Of a DNA stretch of 35,172 bases, positions 1-8,838 are shown one piece after another. The notes beneath the pieces were generated by a model. The model was not told where the DNA came from. It did no database searches and was given only the letters and a program-made list of their open reading frames with translations. The position numbers were made by a program, and so were the translations under genes. Every line of letters starts with the position of its first letter. The first letter of the stretch is position 1. This DNA comes from Pseudomonadales bacterium (lineage in GTDB: Bacteria > Pseudomonadota > Gammaproteobacteria > Pseudomonadales > Azotimanducaceae): contig JAESSY010000121.1 in NCBI GenBank assembly GCA_016763855.1, forward strand, positions 1 to 35,172. The letters run 5' to 3'.

Positions 1-3000
1 ATCGTCTGACCATCATCATCAAAGGTCAAGCTATCTGTGCCTGTTCCACCACCGACGATTGAACCCGTTAGGCTACCGCCACTCACGATGGTAAAAGTGT
101 CACTCCCAGCACCGCCGGTTAGGTTCTCTATGCCTGCAAAATTTACATTTCCACCCGAAATAGTGCCCTGATTGGCTCCTGTGATAACAAAGGTTTCTCC
201 TGCACTACTCCCAACAAGAGTGTCCGCTCCAGTACCCCCATCAATGGTCCTCACCGTGTTGGCCGCATAGGTAAGCGTTGCAGCTGACAAATCTGCTTGG
301 CTACCCGCATTACTTTGGCCGAAATCAAGATTAAACGTACCTATAGTTGAGGTATTTTCAATCAACGATCCTGCGATGATAAGGTTTGTTTGGGCTGTTA
401 TTTGAATGGTGTCTGCGTTCAGGATTGCACCTGATTGAATGTCGATTGCATTGGTAGACGAATCGATGTCGATTATCGCCGTACCCGCATCAACGTTTCC
501 CAAAGAAGCAACAGTAACCGTGGCTGCGGCAATTGTAATCGTGGAATTTGTAGTTGTGAGGGCAGCATTAATATTCGCTGTACCCGTTTGTGTAATTGTG
601 AGCGTCCCAGCGCCTGTTGTAATTAATCCGCCAGTATTATCGAAATTGACTCCTGTACTCAGAAATGACCCACCATTCGTATCAATCGCCGCATTGATGT
701 CGATACTACCGGCAACTAAATCACCATCATTATTCGCGCCTGCCACGCCAGTATTAGCATTTAACACAATAGATAGTACTGCCGAACCGGATGCGTTAAT
801 AAACCCAGTACCGCTAACTAGGATGATGTCATCAGCGGCATTTAATGTGAGTGTTGCTGTTCCCAGCGTAACGGATATATCGTCAGTTACCGTAATGGTG
901 CCTGCTTCAACCCCATCGGTACCGGTATTTATTGTCACACTTGTCCCTGACTCCAAGGCCGTTTCGATCACAAGCGGGGTAATGCCAACATCAGCTGTTA
1001 CCGCAGTAAAAATACCAAGGGATAAAGCACCATTTTCAGAGTCAACAATGTTTACGTTTAGCGGATCTAGTAACCACTCACCCGCACTACCTTGCTCTGA
1101 ACTAGCATCCACGGCGGCACCAGAGACCACAAGGTTAATCTTGCCAGACGTCTCAACAAACCCACCATCTCCTGATAACATACCAGCAGTGACGCTAATA
1201 TTGCCATGGATCTTTGTCGTCACGTCAGCCCAAACAATAACCCTACCACCATCACCACTGTCGTTTGCATCGGCCTTGATAACAACGCTCTCTCCAACAT
1301 AAGTGAAGATTGCATTTAATTCTTCACCCTTACCTAGATAGTTACCACCAACCAGGATTTCACCACCGCCAAGGGCACCAGAAGCATTCAAAACCGAATC
1401 ATCTAACAATCCAACACGGTCTCCTAGAATTTTAATCGTTCCGCCAACACCGGTATCACTTGACACATCTGCCACGCCACTAAATAAAACTGTTCCCGCT
1501 TCATTGCCTTCAACAAAGCCCGTCGCCTGCAACCAAATATTGCCATTTCTACTGGCATCGCCGTTAGACAATGAGAGTAGTTGGCCAGACTCTCTTATTC
1601 TAATCCGCCCATTATTCGCAGCGAGCGAAATCGTATTGACAGGACTCAGCGGATCATTCGGTAAAGGTTTAGGAAACGGCTTAACCTCAAGCGTACCTGC
1701 AATATCAATGAGTGCACTTGCATCCAAGCTCGAATCAGAAACATTAATGGTAATCTGGCCACTGGTAGAGATTGTGTCATCTGCCCCAGCCATAACAAAT
1801 GTGATGGCATCGGCTAATCCAGCACTGATAGCTGAACCATCGACATTAACATTGAGGGAATTGCTGCCAAGATCCAGAAGATTTGAATCAAGGTCGGAGA
1901 CAACAACACTGTCCGTTGCGTTAATTTCTATATTAGCATTCGATGATTGCAATGCTTCTGTAGAGACAATACCCGCTCGGGCACTGTCACTTATTTCAAT
2001 ATTGGGGGCATTAAGATTAACTGATCCAACTTTTCCTTGAGGCGCGCTTGCATCAATCGTCCCAGAGAAGCTTAAACTTTTATTAGCCTCTAGCGTGACG
2101 GTACCGCCATCACCACTTTGAATACCGCCTTTGACGGAGATACTACCCTTCAGATCTACTTGATTTGCAGAGAGTAGAACATGACCACCGCTACCATTTT
2201 CTATGGCATCTGCCAATATCGCGCCGCTCGACTCAACAATGACACTTTCATGCGCAGATAATCTAACATCACCTCCACCTTCAGCGCCTGAAACGTCTAT
2301 CGATCCCTCCAGCAATATTCCATTGGCATCGACTGCAACTAGCCCCCCGACACCGGCACTAGAACCTGCGCCAATTCGACTTCCTGCTGGCAAAAATACG
2401 GCATCATCAGATCTAATGGTAATCTCGCCGCCATTACCCTGATCGCTCGAAGTATCTAGTACTCCTGTGTTTATAACAGAGCTACCAGAGCCAAATAAGC
2501 GAATAACACCGTCCTTATATTCCGCGCCTCTAGCTTTGATAACACCTTCGTTATTTACAGCGTGATCAAAAAGGCTCTTACTGACCGAACTCGTCAGCAT
2601 GACGGTACCACCAGTAGCATTAATTGCACCGGTATTACTAACGGCTGCCTTAAGCCCTAAATTGTTCTCCAATACTTCTTCAGTAATTTCAATACCAATC
2701 AATTGATCTGCACCAAAATTAACAACCGCACGACTGCCACTTGCAAGATTTACCTGGCCCAATGTTGCAATGATGATACCTGTATTAGTGACTGTCTCAC
2801 CCAACAAGGATACCGCGCCGCCAACAGAAGCATTGATAACGCCGTGATTGATAACGTAACCACCATTACCACTTGAAGCTTCAAAATTAACATTGCCACC
2901 GCCTGCTATATCTTCACCACTAATACCTAACGCAGAAGCAAAAATACCTGCCGCATTAATCGTGGCAGTTTTACCAAAAATAATACCCCGCGGATTAACA

Positions 3001-3392
3001 AGCGCAACTCGGCCATTTGCCGTGATCGAACCAAAAATAGCGGTTGGAGAGCCTCCAATTATTTGCCCAACAAAAAGGGCGGCGGCATTAGGTTGAGTAA
3101 TCAGTACAGTTTCGTCGGCAGTCAGATTGAAGCTGTCGAAGTTCATCAGAAGGTTTTGAGAGTCTTGCAATATGGTTGTGTCTAAGTCCGTGACCTTCGT
3201 GACACTTCCCTGGCCGCTAACAACTACACCCCCTTCGGGCCCAGCGTAAACAGACGGCGCCAGCAGCAATTGCCCTGCAATAAGGCTTCCTGCCAGCAGG
3301 CCTTTCCTTATCATGTGTGATGCAAGTGGGCGCAAACGATGACGAGACTGCGTCCTTATCTTTATATTCTTGCGGTTAGTTTTTGCGCTCAT
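1..3392 (-). CDS. TpsA-type filamentous haemagglutinin-like exoprotein, 3' end outside window
   Basis: A minus-strand frame stays open from the ATG at 3392 to the left edge (about 1130 codons read; I checked every in-frame triplet for stops). The N-terminus is an extended signal peptide: a basic stretch, then a hydrophobic segment ending near APSVYA (about residue 50). A later ATG at 3314 would give an ordinary-length signal. The two-partner-secretion domain follows at about residues 52-180, with GRVALVNPRGIIFG at 128-140 resembling the family NPNG motif. The rest is beta-helix-like: repeated N-T-G-x-I and GGxVxL segments, then a WLLDPLNV element, and near the edge GGTGADTLVG and ENLTGGAGSDTF repeats. 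Such proteins are exported unfolded through a TpsB pore and act as adhesins or haemagglutinins. It starts 20 bases after the TpsB gene, so co-transcription is likely. The passenger function and full length cannot be seen. Confidence 0.93.
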   Translation of the reverse strand, partial: MSAKTNRKNIKIRTQSRHRLRPLASHMIRKGLLAGSLIAGQLLLAPSVYAGPEGGVVVSGQGSVTKVTDLDTTILQDSQNLLMNFDSFNLTADETVLITQPNAAALFVGQIIGGSPTAIFGSITANGRVALVNPRGIIFGKTATINAAGIFASALGISGEDIAGGGNVNFEASSGNGGYVINHGVINASVGGAVSLLGETVTNTGIIIATLGQVNLASGSRAVVNFGADQLIGIEITEEVLENNLGLKAAVSNTGAINATGGTVMLTSSVSKSLFDHAVNNEGVIKARGAEYKDGVIRLFGSGSSVINTGVLDTSSDQGNGGEITIRSDDAVFLPAGSRIGAGSSAGVGGLVAVDANGILLEGSIDVSGAEGGGDVRLSAHESVIVESSGAILADAIENGSGGHVLLSANQVDLKGSISVKGGIQSGDGGTVTLEANKSLSFSGTIDASAPQGKVGSVNLNAPNIEISDSARAGIVSTEALQSSNANIEINATDSVVVSDLDSNLLDLGSNSLNVNVDGSAISAGLADAITFVMAGADDTISTSGQITINVSDSSLDASALIDIAGTLEVKPFPKPLPNDPLSPVNTISLAANNGRIRIRESGQLLSLSNGDASRNGNIWLQATGFVEGNEAGTVLFSGVADVSSDTGVGGTIKILGDRVGLLDDSVLNASGALGGGEILVGGNYLGKGEELNAIFTYVGESVVIKADANDSGDGGRVIVWADVTTKIHGNISVTAGMLSGDGGFVETSGKINLVVSGAAVDASSEQGSAGEWLLDPLNVNIVDSENGALSLGIFTAVTADVGITPLVIETALESGTSVTINTGTDGVEAGTITVTDDISVTLGTATLTLNAADDIILVSGTGFINASGSAVLSIVLNANTGVAGANNDGDLVAGSIDINAAIDTNGGSFLSTGVNFDNTGGLITTGAGTLTITQTGTANINAALTTTNSTITIAAATVTVASLGNVDAGTAIIDIDSSTNAIDIQSGAILNADTIQITAQTNLIIAGSLIENTSTIGTFNLDFGQSNAGSQADLSAATLTYAANTVRTIDGGTGADTLVGSSAGETFVITGANQGTISGGNVNFAGIENLTGGAGSDTFTIVSGGSLTGSIVGGGTGTDSLTFDDDGQT

Positions 3393-3412
3393 GCTTAAAG
3401 AATTCTTATTGA

Positions 3413-5344
3413 TCAATGGATTTGATAGTTAATATCAAAATAAACGCGAGACTTCCCTTCCGCGGCACTAAATTCATCTTCAAAATTGGCCGATCTTGGT
3501 GTGGCAAAAATTAGATTTGCCGTTCCATGATCCGCCCAATTTACCCGCAGACCAAATCCATAGCCCTTAATGGTCCCATCCTTGTCATCTCCTCCTCCGG
3601 GCTGCCTAGCAACACCATAGGCATAATCATAGAATAGAAACGGTTTTATTGGATCTAGTGGCAATCTAAGCTTTCCCATCACATCAATAGGCAGATCAAA
3701 AAACAGCTCCAAGCCCGCATAAGCTCCGCTATCCACTGAAACATCACTCACACCAAAGGCGCGCACGGCGGTCGGCCCACCGAGGGAAAACTGCTCAACG
3801 GACGAGAGAAATTTTTCGGCATATTGTACATTAGCTTTGAAAATCAGATTATACGAACTGGTTTTTTTTGTTAGCCAGTTTTCCAAGCTGAAACGCTTAA
3901 GCAAATTAACAGTTGCCAAAGTCTTAGTGAAATTAGTTGATTGGTCTTGTAACTCTCCTGAATAGACCTGGCCCTGCTGTACGCCAACCCGACCGGAAAG
4001 TAATAACAATTGTTCATCCCATAACTGAGTGAAATTGCTCGCGATATTGAACACACCAATTTGCTGATCAGTAGAAAGTGTAGAAATGCCCCCTACATCG
4101 AATAGAACATCTTTATAGGTATATCCTGTTTCTAAACTCAGATTGAAGGTACGGCTTCGGACAAATTGATATGATCCGGAAATTGAATAGTTATTGGTCT
4201 CACCAATAATTTCAGGAATGGTCTGGGATGCCGACACGGAAAATGTATTTGTACTTGCGCCCAATTTCAACTTACCTCGCCCATTATTCAGAACTGGCAT
4301 CTCATAATTTATGAGACCATAAATCGAACTATCTGGACCTTCGGATTTTAATACTCCGATCTGTAGGCGATGTCCCTTATTTGCGATATTTAGCCATTCC
4401 GTGGTTGCATACAGGCGTGTAATTCCTGTTGCTTCTGAGCCGTGATTATCAAGGAGTAAGTTTGTACTACGAGATTTCTCTGCGAGTACACCAAGATTCA
4501 GTCTAGTTTCACCGACATTATCTCCCGGGGAGAATGATCCCCTAACTTGCACGCCAGGTAAATCGTTGATCCGACGAAGGGCGCTTTCTATACCCTGTTC
4601 GGTCACTGGCTTTCCAATTTCGTCGTTGAAGGCCGCACTGATGACAGAAGCATCAAAAATTTCTTGATTTGAGACGACAACTTCTCCTAATCGGCCTTCT
4701 AGAACGTTCATCCTAATGATGCCGTTCGTCACTTCTTGTTCTGGAATAAAAGCAGTCGCCAAAATAAAACCCCTCTCGCGATAGTATTCAGTCACCATTA
4801 GCGCGATTGCGTCTAATTGCTGTAGCGTAATCCAGGTTTCTTGGTCTTCCCATTGCTCAACCTTTTGAATTAATTCATCAATATCGTCCCTGTCAACACC
4901 TCCCCGAATACCCCCACGTTCCAATATTTTGCGTATAAAGCCACCAATATCCTCTAAGTCACGCTTGGTGAATCCATTAATATCACGATCACGGGCTATT
5001 TCATCAATCAAACGCGCATTAATCTCATCTTGTATCAATTCTTGGGTTATTCCGAGCGCCTCGCGAGGTATTACGCCTTCGATTATGATTTGCTCTATGG
5101 GTAGTCGATTTTCCTTCTCGTCATCGCTATAGACGCGTTGACTAACGCTAGGAAGAGTGTCAAAGCTCTTCTCTATTTCAGGTGCTTGTGAATCCTTCGC
5201 AGCCTCATCAAACTCTGGCATTCTGAAAGGTTCGCTGTCGAAGGGGTCAAATTGACCAGGCTTAACCTCAGGAAACTCTGCAGCGCCGCTAGATAAAAGC
5301 AATACAAAAAGCAGAATAACACTCCGAACATGGGATGAATTCAT
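3413..5344 (-). CDS. TpsB outer-membrane transporter (ShlB/FhaC/HecB family)
   Basis: This is the outer-membrane pore that exports the TpsA protein encoded just downstream. The N-terminal hydrophobic run ending LLLSSGAA is a signal peptide. POTRA-like segments follow: IEQIIIEGVI, then YYRERGFILATAFIPEQ and NGIIRMNVLEGRLGEV. The C-terminal half is a 16-strand-type barrel with GGPTAVRAFGVSD matching the conserved VRGF/VRAF loop motif, and it ends in the aromatic-containing strand RVYFDINYQIH. I chose the ATG at 5344 because GAGAG lies just upstream and it gives a compact signal peptide; in-frame ATGs at 5356 and 5368 are possible. The first POTRA carries an unusual charged insertion of about 60 residues (rich in R, D, E) between its first helix and the next conserved block. 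The TpsA gene follows after 20 bases, a standard tpsBA order. Family assignment is firm; the cargo match is inferred from adjacency. Confidence 0.95.
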   Translation of the reverse strand: MNSSHVRSVILLFVLLLSSGAAEFPEVKPGQFDPFDSEPFRMPEFDEAAKDSQAPEIEKSFDTLPSVSQRVYSDDEKENRLPIEQIIIEGVIPREALGITQELIQDEINARLIDEIARDRDINGFTKRDLEDIGGFIRKILERGGIRGGVDRDDIDELIQKVEQWEDQETWITLQQLDAIALMVTEYYRERGFILATAFIPEQEVTNGIIRMNVLEGRLGEVVVSNQEIFDASVISAAFNDEIGKPVTEQGIESALRRINDLPGVQVRGSFSPGDNVGETRLNLGVLAEKSRSTNLLLDNHGSEATGITRLYATTEWLNIANKGHRLQIGVLKSEGPDSSIYGLINYEMPVLNNGRGKLKLGASTNTFSVSASQTIPEIIGETNNYSISGSYQFVRSRTFNLSLETGYTYKDVLFDVGGISTLSTDQQIGVFNIASNFTQLWDEQLLLLSGRVGVQQGQVYSGELQDQSTNFTKTLATVNLLKRFSLENWLTKKTSSYNLIFKANVQYAEKFLSSVEQFSLGGPTAVRAFGVSDVSVDSGAYAGLELFFDLPIDVMGKLRLPLDPIKPFLFYDYAYGVARQPGGGDDKDGTIKGYGFGLRVNWADHGTANLIFATPRSANFEDEFSAAEGKSRVYFDINYQIH

Positions 5345-5407
5345 GTTTACTCTCATTCTGAAGTGCATACCTTTAAAAATTCCTGACGATCAATTACTGC
5401 CGAATTT

Positions 5408-5435
5408 ATTTGTCAAAGATCCTTTTGTGACAAAT
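5408..5435. promoter_or_regulatory. Inverted repeat upstream of tpsB
   Basis: Perfect 8-base arms ATTTGTCA (5408-5415) and TGACAAAT (5428-5435) are separated by 12 bases, about 64-91 bases upstream of the preferred TpsB start. It lies in the 215-base gap between the kinase and tpsB and could be an operator or an RNA hairpin. TTTGTGAC, which overlaps the second arm at 5424-5431, recurs at 5554-5561. I do not recognise the regulator. Confidence 0.35.
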
Positions 5436-5583
5436 TCTTCATTCGATAGGAAAAGCCATTTTGTTTTAGTTTTTATTTAAGTAGAAATCTGCAACAAAAT
5501 ACCTTATTTCGAGGTTTTTATCTATCAGGGATGTCAGAATATATTGTAAGGAATTTGTGACCAAAACAACGATATGGCGTTGA

Positions 5584-8500
5584 TCAGGAAGGTTTCTTAG
5601 TGTCTTCAATCAATCTAACCACGCGGAAACCGGTTACTCTGTCACTCTCTCCGCTATGGGTTATGGCTAGATCTATTCTGCAGGCACTTCTTGCATCAGT
5701 ATGAGCCCCACCCAGAGCAAAGAGTTCGTCACCTTCTTCACTCTTTTGCGTCGCCCATTCTCGCGCATTCCCGACAAAATTGTACAAACCCCAATCATTT
5801 GGCTTTCCAGACTGTGTATTAACCAATCTATCACCTAAGCGAACACCACGAGAATCAACCGTGCAATTAATATTTGTGTCTAATTCGACCTTATCTATAG
5901 TGCCAGCCGTGGATATAGCCGCATAAAGCCATTCAGATGTGGTCGGTAAACGATAAACGCCCAGACTTTTGGAACTGAGCCAAGATGCATATTGATTCGC
6001 CTGCTCAAAGGATATATTTGTCACAGGGTTTGAGGGTTCTCCATCCGCTTGAGTGCAACCAGCATCCTTACAATACAAATTATATTCACTTACCTTAATT
6101 TCCATGCGGCTGATGGCAAACTTTTCTAAGCTATTTTCACCAAGTTTTGAAGGAATAACGACGAGCTGGGGCCCACTCGCACCCCCAATTGCCAGCTCAT
6201 CCCAACACCAATTACGATTTCGATTTCCTTGACCTACTAACTTACGCTGAGCACATGGATCTTTATCAAATATTTCAATAGTTGATATTGCTTCTTCTCC
6301 CGGTAAGTAAGTCATCACAAGCGCCTTCACCTTCCGCGCCATCTTTGGATCGCTTAAAGCAATTCTATCTCCAATGCATCCAGCAAGGGCAGCGACATAA
6401 CCCGGTTTATCAATTTGAAATTGACTCGGATGATTCGTTCTCATCTCTTCAATAATGACACCAAGCTCAGTTTGACTTTCCTCACTCAATTGCCCCTTAC
6501 AACTTAATAAAATTTTCTCGAACCCATTCTGACCTTCTACATAGGCTGCTCTAAATCTATCCTTGGCGTCATCTTCATGTCGTTGAAATTCTGCCTTTAG
6601 GGCTGCGGCCTCTCTAGCGGCCAATTCATTCTCCGCTTTCAGAACAATCTCATCTAGGGAAGCTCTCTTAATGCCTAAACGAGTACTCAAGGTTAAGGTT
6701 TCCTCGTTCAACCGCTCATTAAGCTCAGTCATCTGACTCAATAGCTGCTTATCTTCTTCCGATAGACCCTCCGCTTCTTCCGATAGGTCCTCTGTTTGCC
6801 TAAAAGAGAATCCCTTTTTCACCTCCACTAGATAAAGTGAGGCCTCTTCCAATTGCCGTATAGCCTCTTTAACAATATCTTCCTCATTCTGTGAGTACTG
6901 CTCAACAACGTCATTTTTTATTTTTTCAATTGCATCCAAATAACCATCTGCAATCGCAATTTTCGACTTATTAATGAGCTGCGCTGGCAGCGTTTCCCAA
7001 TTAGCTTGCCAATCTTCTTCTAAATATTCCGCCCATTGCGGTTCGTGGGCCTGATTATTAGACAATATCATACGATTTAAGGCATTTGAAAATGCATTGC
7101 GAAAGGTCGCAGACTTAAAGTCCGGATTTGATAAGCGATTTCTGATATCGGATTCACTCGTTGTAAACGCCTGAACCAACTCCACAAATCCATCCGGTAA
7201 CACCTCCGGCACCCTAAATTGCTGATAAAGCCCATAACCAACAGATACCATTAACACCAGTGTGACAGCAGCATAAGTAAAGTAAGGCGGATCCTTACTA
7301 AACATGATTTCATGAAATTCATCAACTGTCTGAGTTCTATCTTCACCTCTCAGTTCTAACGCTTTCTTTAAGGCTTTCCATTGCCTTCTCTTTAAGAAAG
7401 GAACGGGCTCAGGGATCAGTCCTTGATCTAGGGCTTTATTTGCAGGAATTCTGTTATAGGGGTGCTTGCCGGTGAAGAGCTCGTATGCAACCAAAGCGAC
7501 AGCATAAACATCATCAGACTTTGTTGGCGTCTTGCCTGTTAGCATTTCGAGACTAGCGTATGTGGGGGTTAACGCGCCTAAAGAGCCCGCATCAAAAACC
7601 GTAGCATCACCTTCAGACTCTAACGCTTCACCACCAGATGTAGGCACTGCGCGTGCGATACCAAAGTCAAAAACCTTAGCAATCTTTTCAGTGGTGTAAT
7701 AAATATTACCTGGCTTAAAGTCCGAGTGGACAATCCCTGCTCCATGAGCACGAGACAAGCCCTGACAAATACCATCGATAATATTCCAGGCATCCTCAAC
7801 AGAAACACCTTCTGGATGCTCTTTTAGGTAATCGTCGAGGGGTTTACCATCAAGCAATTCCATTGACATAAAGACCGTGTCACCTTCACGGTCAAAATCG
7901 TATACGCCCATGATGTTAGGGTGAGGAATACCACGAGTACGTGTAGCTTCTCTCTGCAATGAGATGAAAGCATCTTTGTGTCTTGCAAAAGTTTCATTCA
8001 GAATCTTGATGGCAATATAAGGGTTTCGCTCTTTTGCTTCTTGCTGTCGCAAGTCCAATGCCTTATAGACATCCCCCATTCCACCACTACCAATCCGCTC
8101 TTCTAGAACGAAGCGATTTTTTAGCAGGCGGCCAGCTTCTGTGTTTCCTCGTGATTTAGAAGAATCACCTACATCAGCGATATAAGTGGTGTCCATCTTT
8201 CCTGCACCAGCGCCACCAATAATCGTTGAATCATCGTCACCCGTAGAGTTGATGGTAGTACTATCGTCATCGCCTCCTGGAATAATGGTCGCATCATCCA
8301 GCACACCGGGGTTCAATATAGTTCTACCTTCGGCTAAAATAGTAGCGCCGGCTTTCTCAGGCTCTCCTGGTGAACGCAATATCGTTGCGGCGGCTTTTGA
8401 AGGTGTAGGAGATTGTTTCGATGATTCGGGTTGACGAAGAATAGTTGCCGAATTAGACGGGGGTTTATCACCACTAGCAATTGACGGATTTACTGCAGTT

Positions 8501-8697
8501 TTATCTTGTTTTCTGATGACGGTTTCGTCAGCTTCTATGTCTTTTTTTAGGTCTTTTTGTGCGCTTTGATCCGCGAAATTACTTGATTGACTATCGGCAG
8601 GGTCACCAAGGACACTGCGAATGCGAGTTTTATCATCGTTCGGCACCTGACGAATCAGTGTTTGCTCACCCTCAGAATCTGACTCTTTATCTGACAT
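5584..8697 (-). CDS. Transmembrane Ser/Thr protein kinase with FGE-sulfatase-like C-terminal domain
   Basis: Protein of 1037 aa. Residues 1-185 are low-complexity with a repeated T-[IVL]-[IL]-R-like motif (T13, T24, T59, T85, T105, T119, T126, T137 and others). The Hanks-type kinase domain spans about 195-465: glycine loop GSGGMG at 203-208, VAIK-type lysine K231, catalytic loop HSDFKPGN at 324-331, DFG at 344-346, and TPTYASLEML at the end of the activation loop. The usual HRD is HSD, so this is a non-RD kinase that keeps the catalytic Asp and Asn. A membrane segment lies at about 473-490. A Glu-rich coiled-coil-like region (about 590-740) and a C-terminal formylglycine-generating-enzyme fold (about 865-1035, ending GFRVVRL) should be periplasmic. 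That domain lacks the paired catalytic cysteines of true FGE enzymes, so I infer a sensory or binding role. The FHA-cyclase gene lies upstream on the same strand and tpsBA downstream. Confidence 0.93.
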   Translation of the reverse strand: MSDKESDSEGEQTLIRQVPNDDKTRIRSVLGDPADSQSSNFADQSAQKDLKKDIEADETVIRKQDKTAVNPSIASGDKPPSNSATILRQPESSKQSPTPSKAAATILRSPGEPEKAGATILAEGRTILNPGVLDDATIIPGGDDDSTTINSTGDDDSTIIGGAGAGKMDTTYIADVGDSSKSRGNTEAGRLLKNRFVLEERIGSGGMGDVYKALDLRQQEAKERNPYIAIKILNETFARHKDAFISLQREATRTRGIPHPNIMGVYDFDREGDTVFMSMELLDGKPLDDYLKEHPEGVSVEDAWNIIDGICQGLSRAHGAGIVHSDFKPGNIYYTTEKIAKVFDFGIARAVPTSGGEALESEGDATVFDAGSLGALTPTYASLEMLTGKTPTKSDDVYAVALVAYELFTGKHPYNRIPANKALDQGLIPEPVPFLKRRQWKALKKALELRGEDRTQTVDEFHEIMFSKDPPYFTYAAVTLVLMVSVGYGLYQQFRVPEVLPDGFVELVQAFTTSESDIRNRLSNPDFKSATFRNAFSNALNRMILSNNQAHEPQWAEYLEEDWQANWETLPAQLINKSKIAIADGYLDAIEKIKNDVVEQYSQNEEDIVKEAIRQLEEASLYLVEVKKGFSFRQTEDLSEEAEGLSEEDKQLLSQMTELNERLNEETLTLSTRLGIKRASLDEIVLKAENELAAREAAALKAEFQRHEDDAKDRFRAAYVEGQNGFEKILLSCKGQLSEESQTELGVIIEEMRTNHPSQFQIDKPGYVAALAGCIGDRIALSDPKMARKVKALVMTYLPGEEAISTIEIFDKDPCAQRKLVGQGNRNRNWCWDELAIGGASGPQLVVIPSKLGENSLEKFAISRMEIKVSEYNLYCKDAGCTQADGEPSNPVTNISFEQANQYASWLSSKSLGVYRLPTTSEWLYAAISTAGTIDKVELDTNINCTVDSRGVRLGDRLVNTQSGKPNDWGLYNFVGNAREWATQKSEEGDELFALGGAHTDARSACRIDLAITHSGESDRVTGFRVVRLIEDTKKPS
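8218..8664 (-). repeat. Threonine-centred short repeats in kinase N-terminus
   Basis: The first 160 residues of the kinase contain about ten copies of a short T-hydrophobic-hydrophobic unit: QTLIR, KTRIR, ETVIR, ATILR (twice), ATILA, RTILN, ATIIP, STTIN and STIIG. They sit in acidic or Pro/Ser-rich linkers, and GDDDST is itself duplicated. The spacing is irregular, so this is a linear-motif array and not a folded repeat domain. Such sites are plausible autophosphorylation targets and ligands for an FHA domain like the one in the neighbouring cyclase; that link is inference. Confidence 0.7.
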
Positions 8698-8838
8698 ACC
8701 GAATAAAATCTGCTTTACGCTAAAGGGGCTATATTGCGACTTTTCACAACAAAATCATAGTCCTAATTGAGGGTAGTATTACGGAGAGTACAGCATTTTT
8801 ACGAAACCATTTACAAAACTATGCTAAAGGCTTAAGAA

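Noticed and set aside
435-3096. Several plus-strand frames of 60-287 codons
   Set aside because: They lie opposite the continuous minus-strand TpsA frame and read as Ser/Ala/Pro/Val-rich antisense without any family motif.
5424-5561. TGTGA half-sites considered as Crp binding sites (5428-5432, 5558-5562)
   Set aside because: Neither has a matching TCACA half at the required 6-base spacing.
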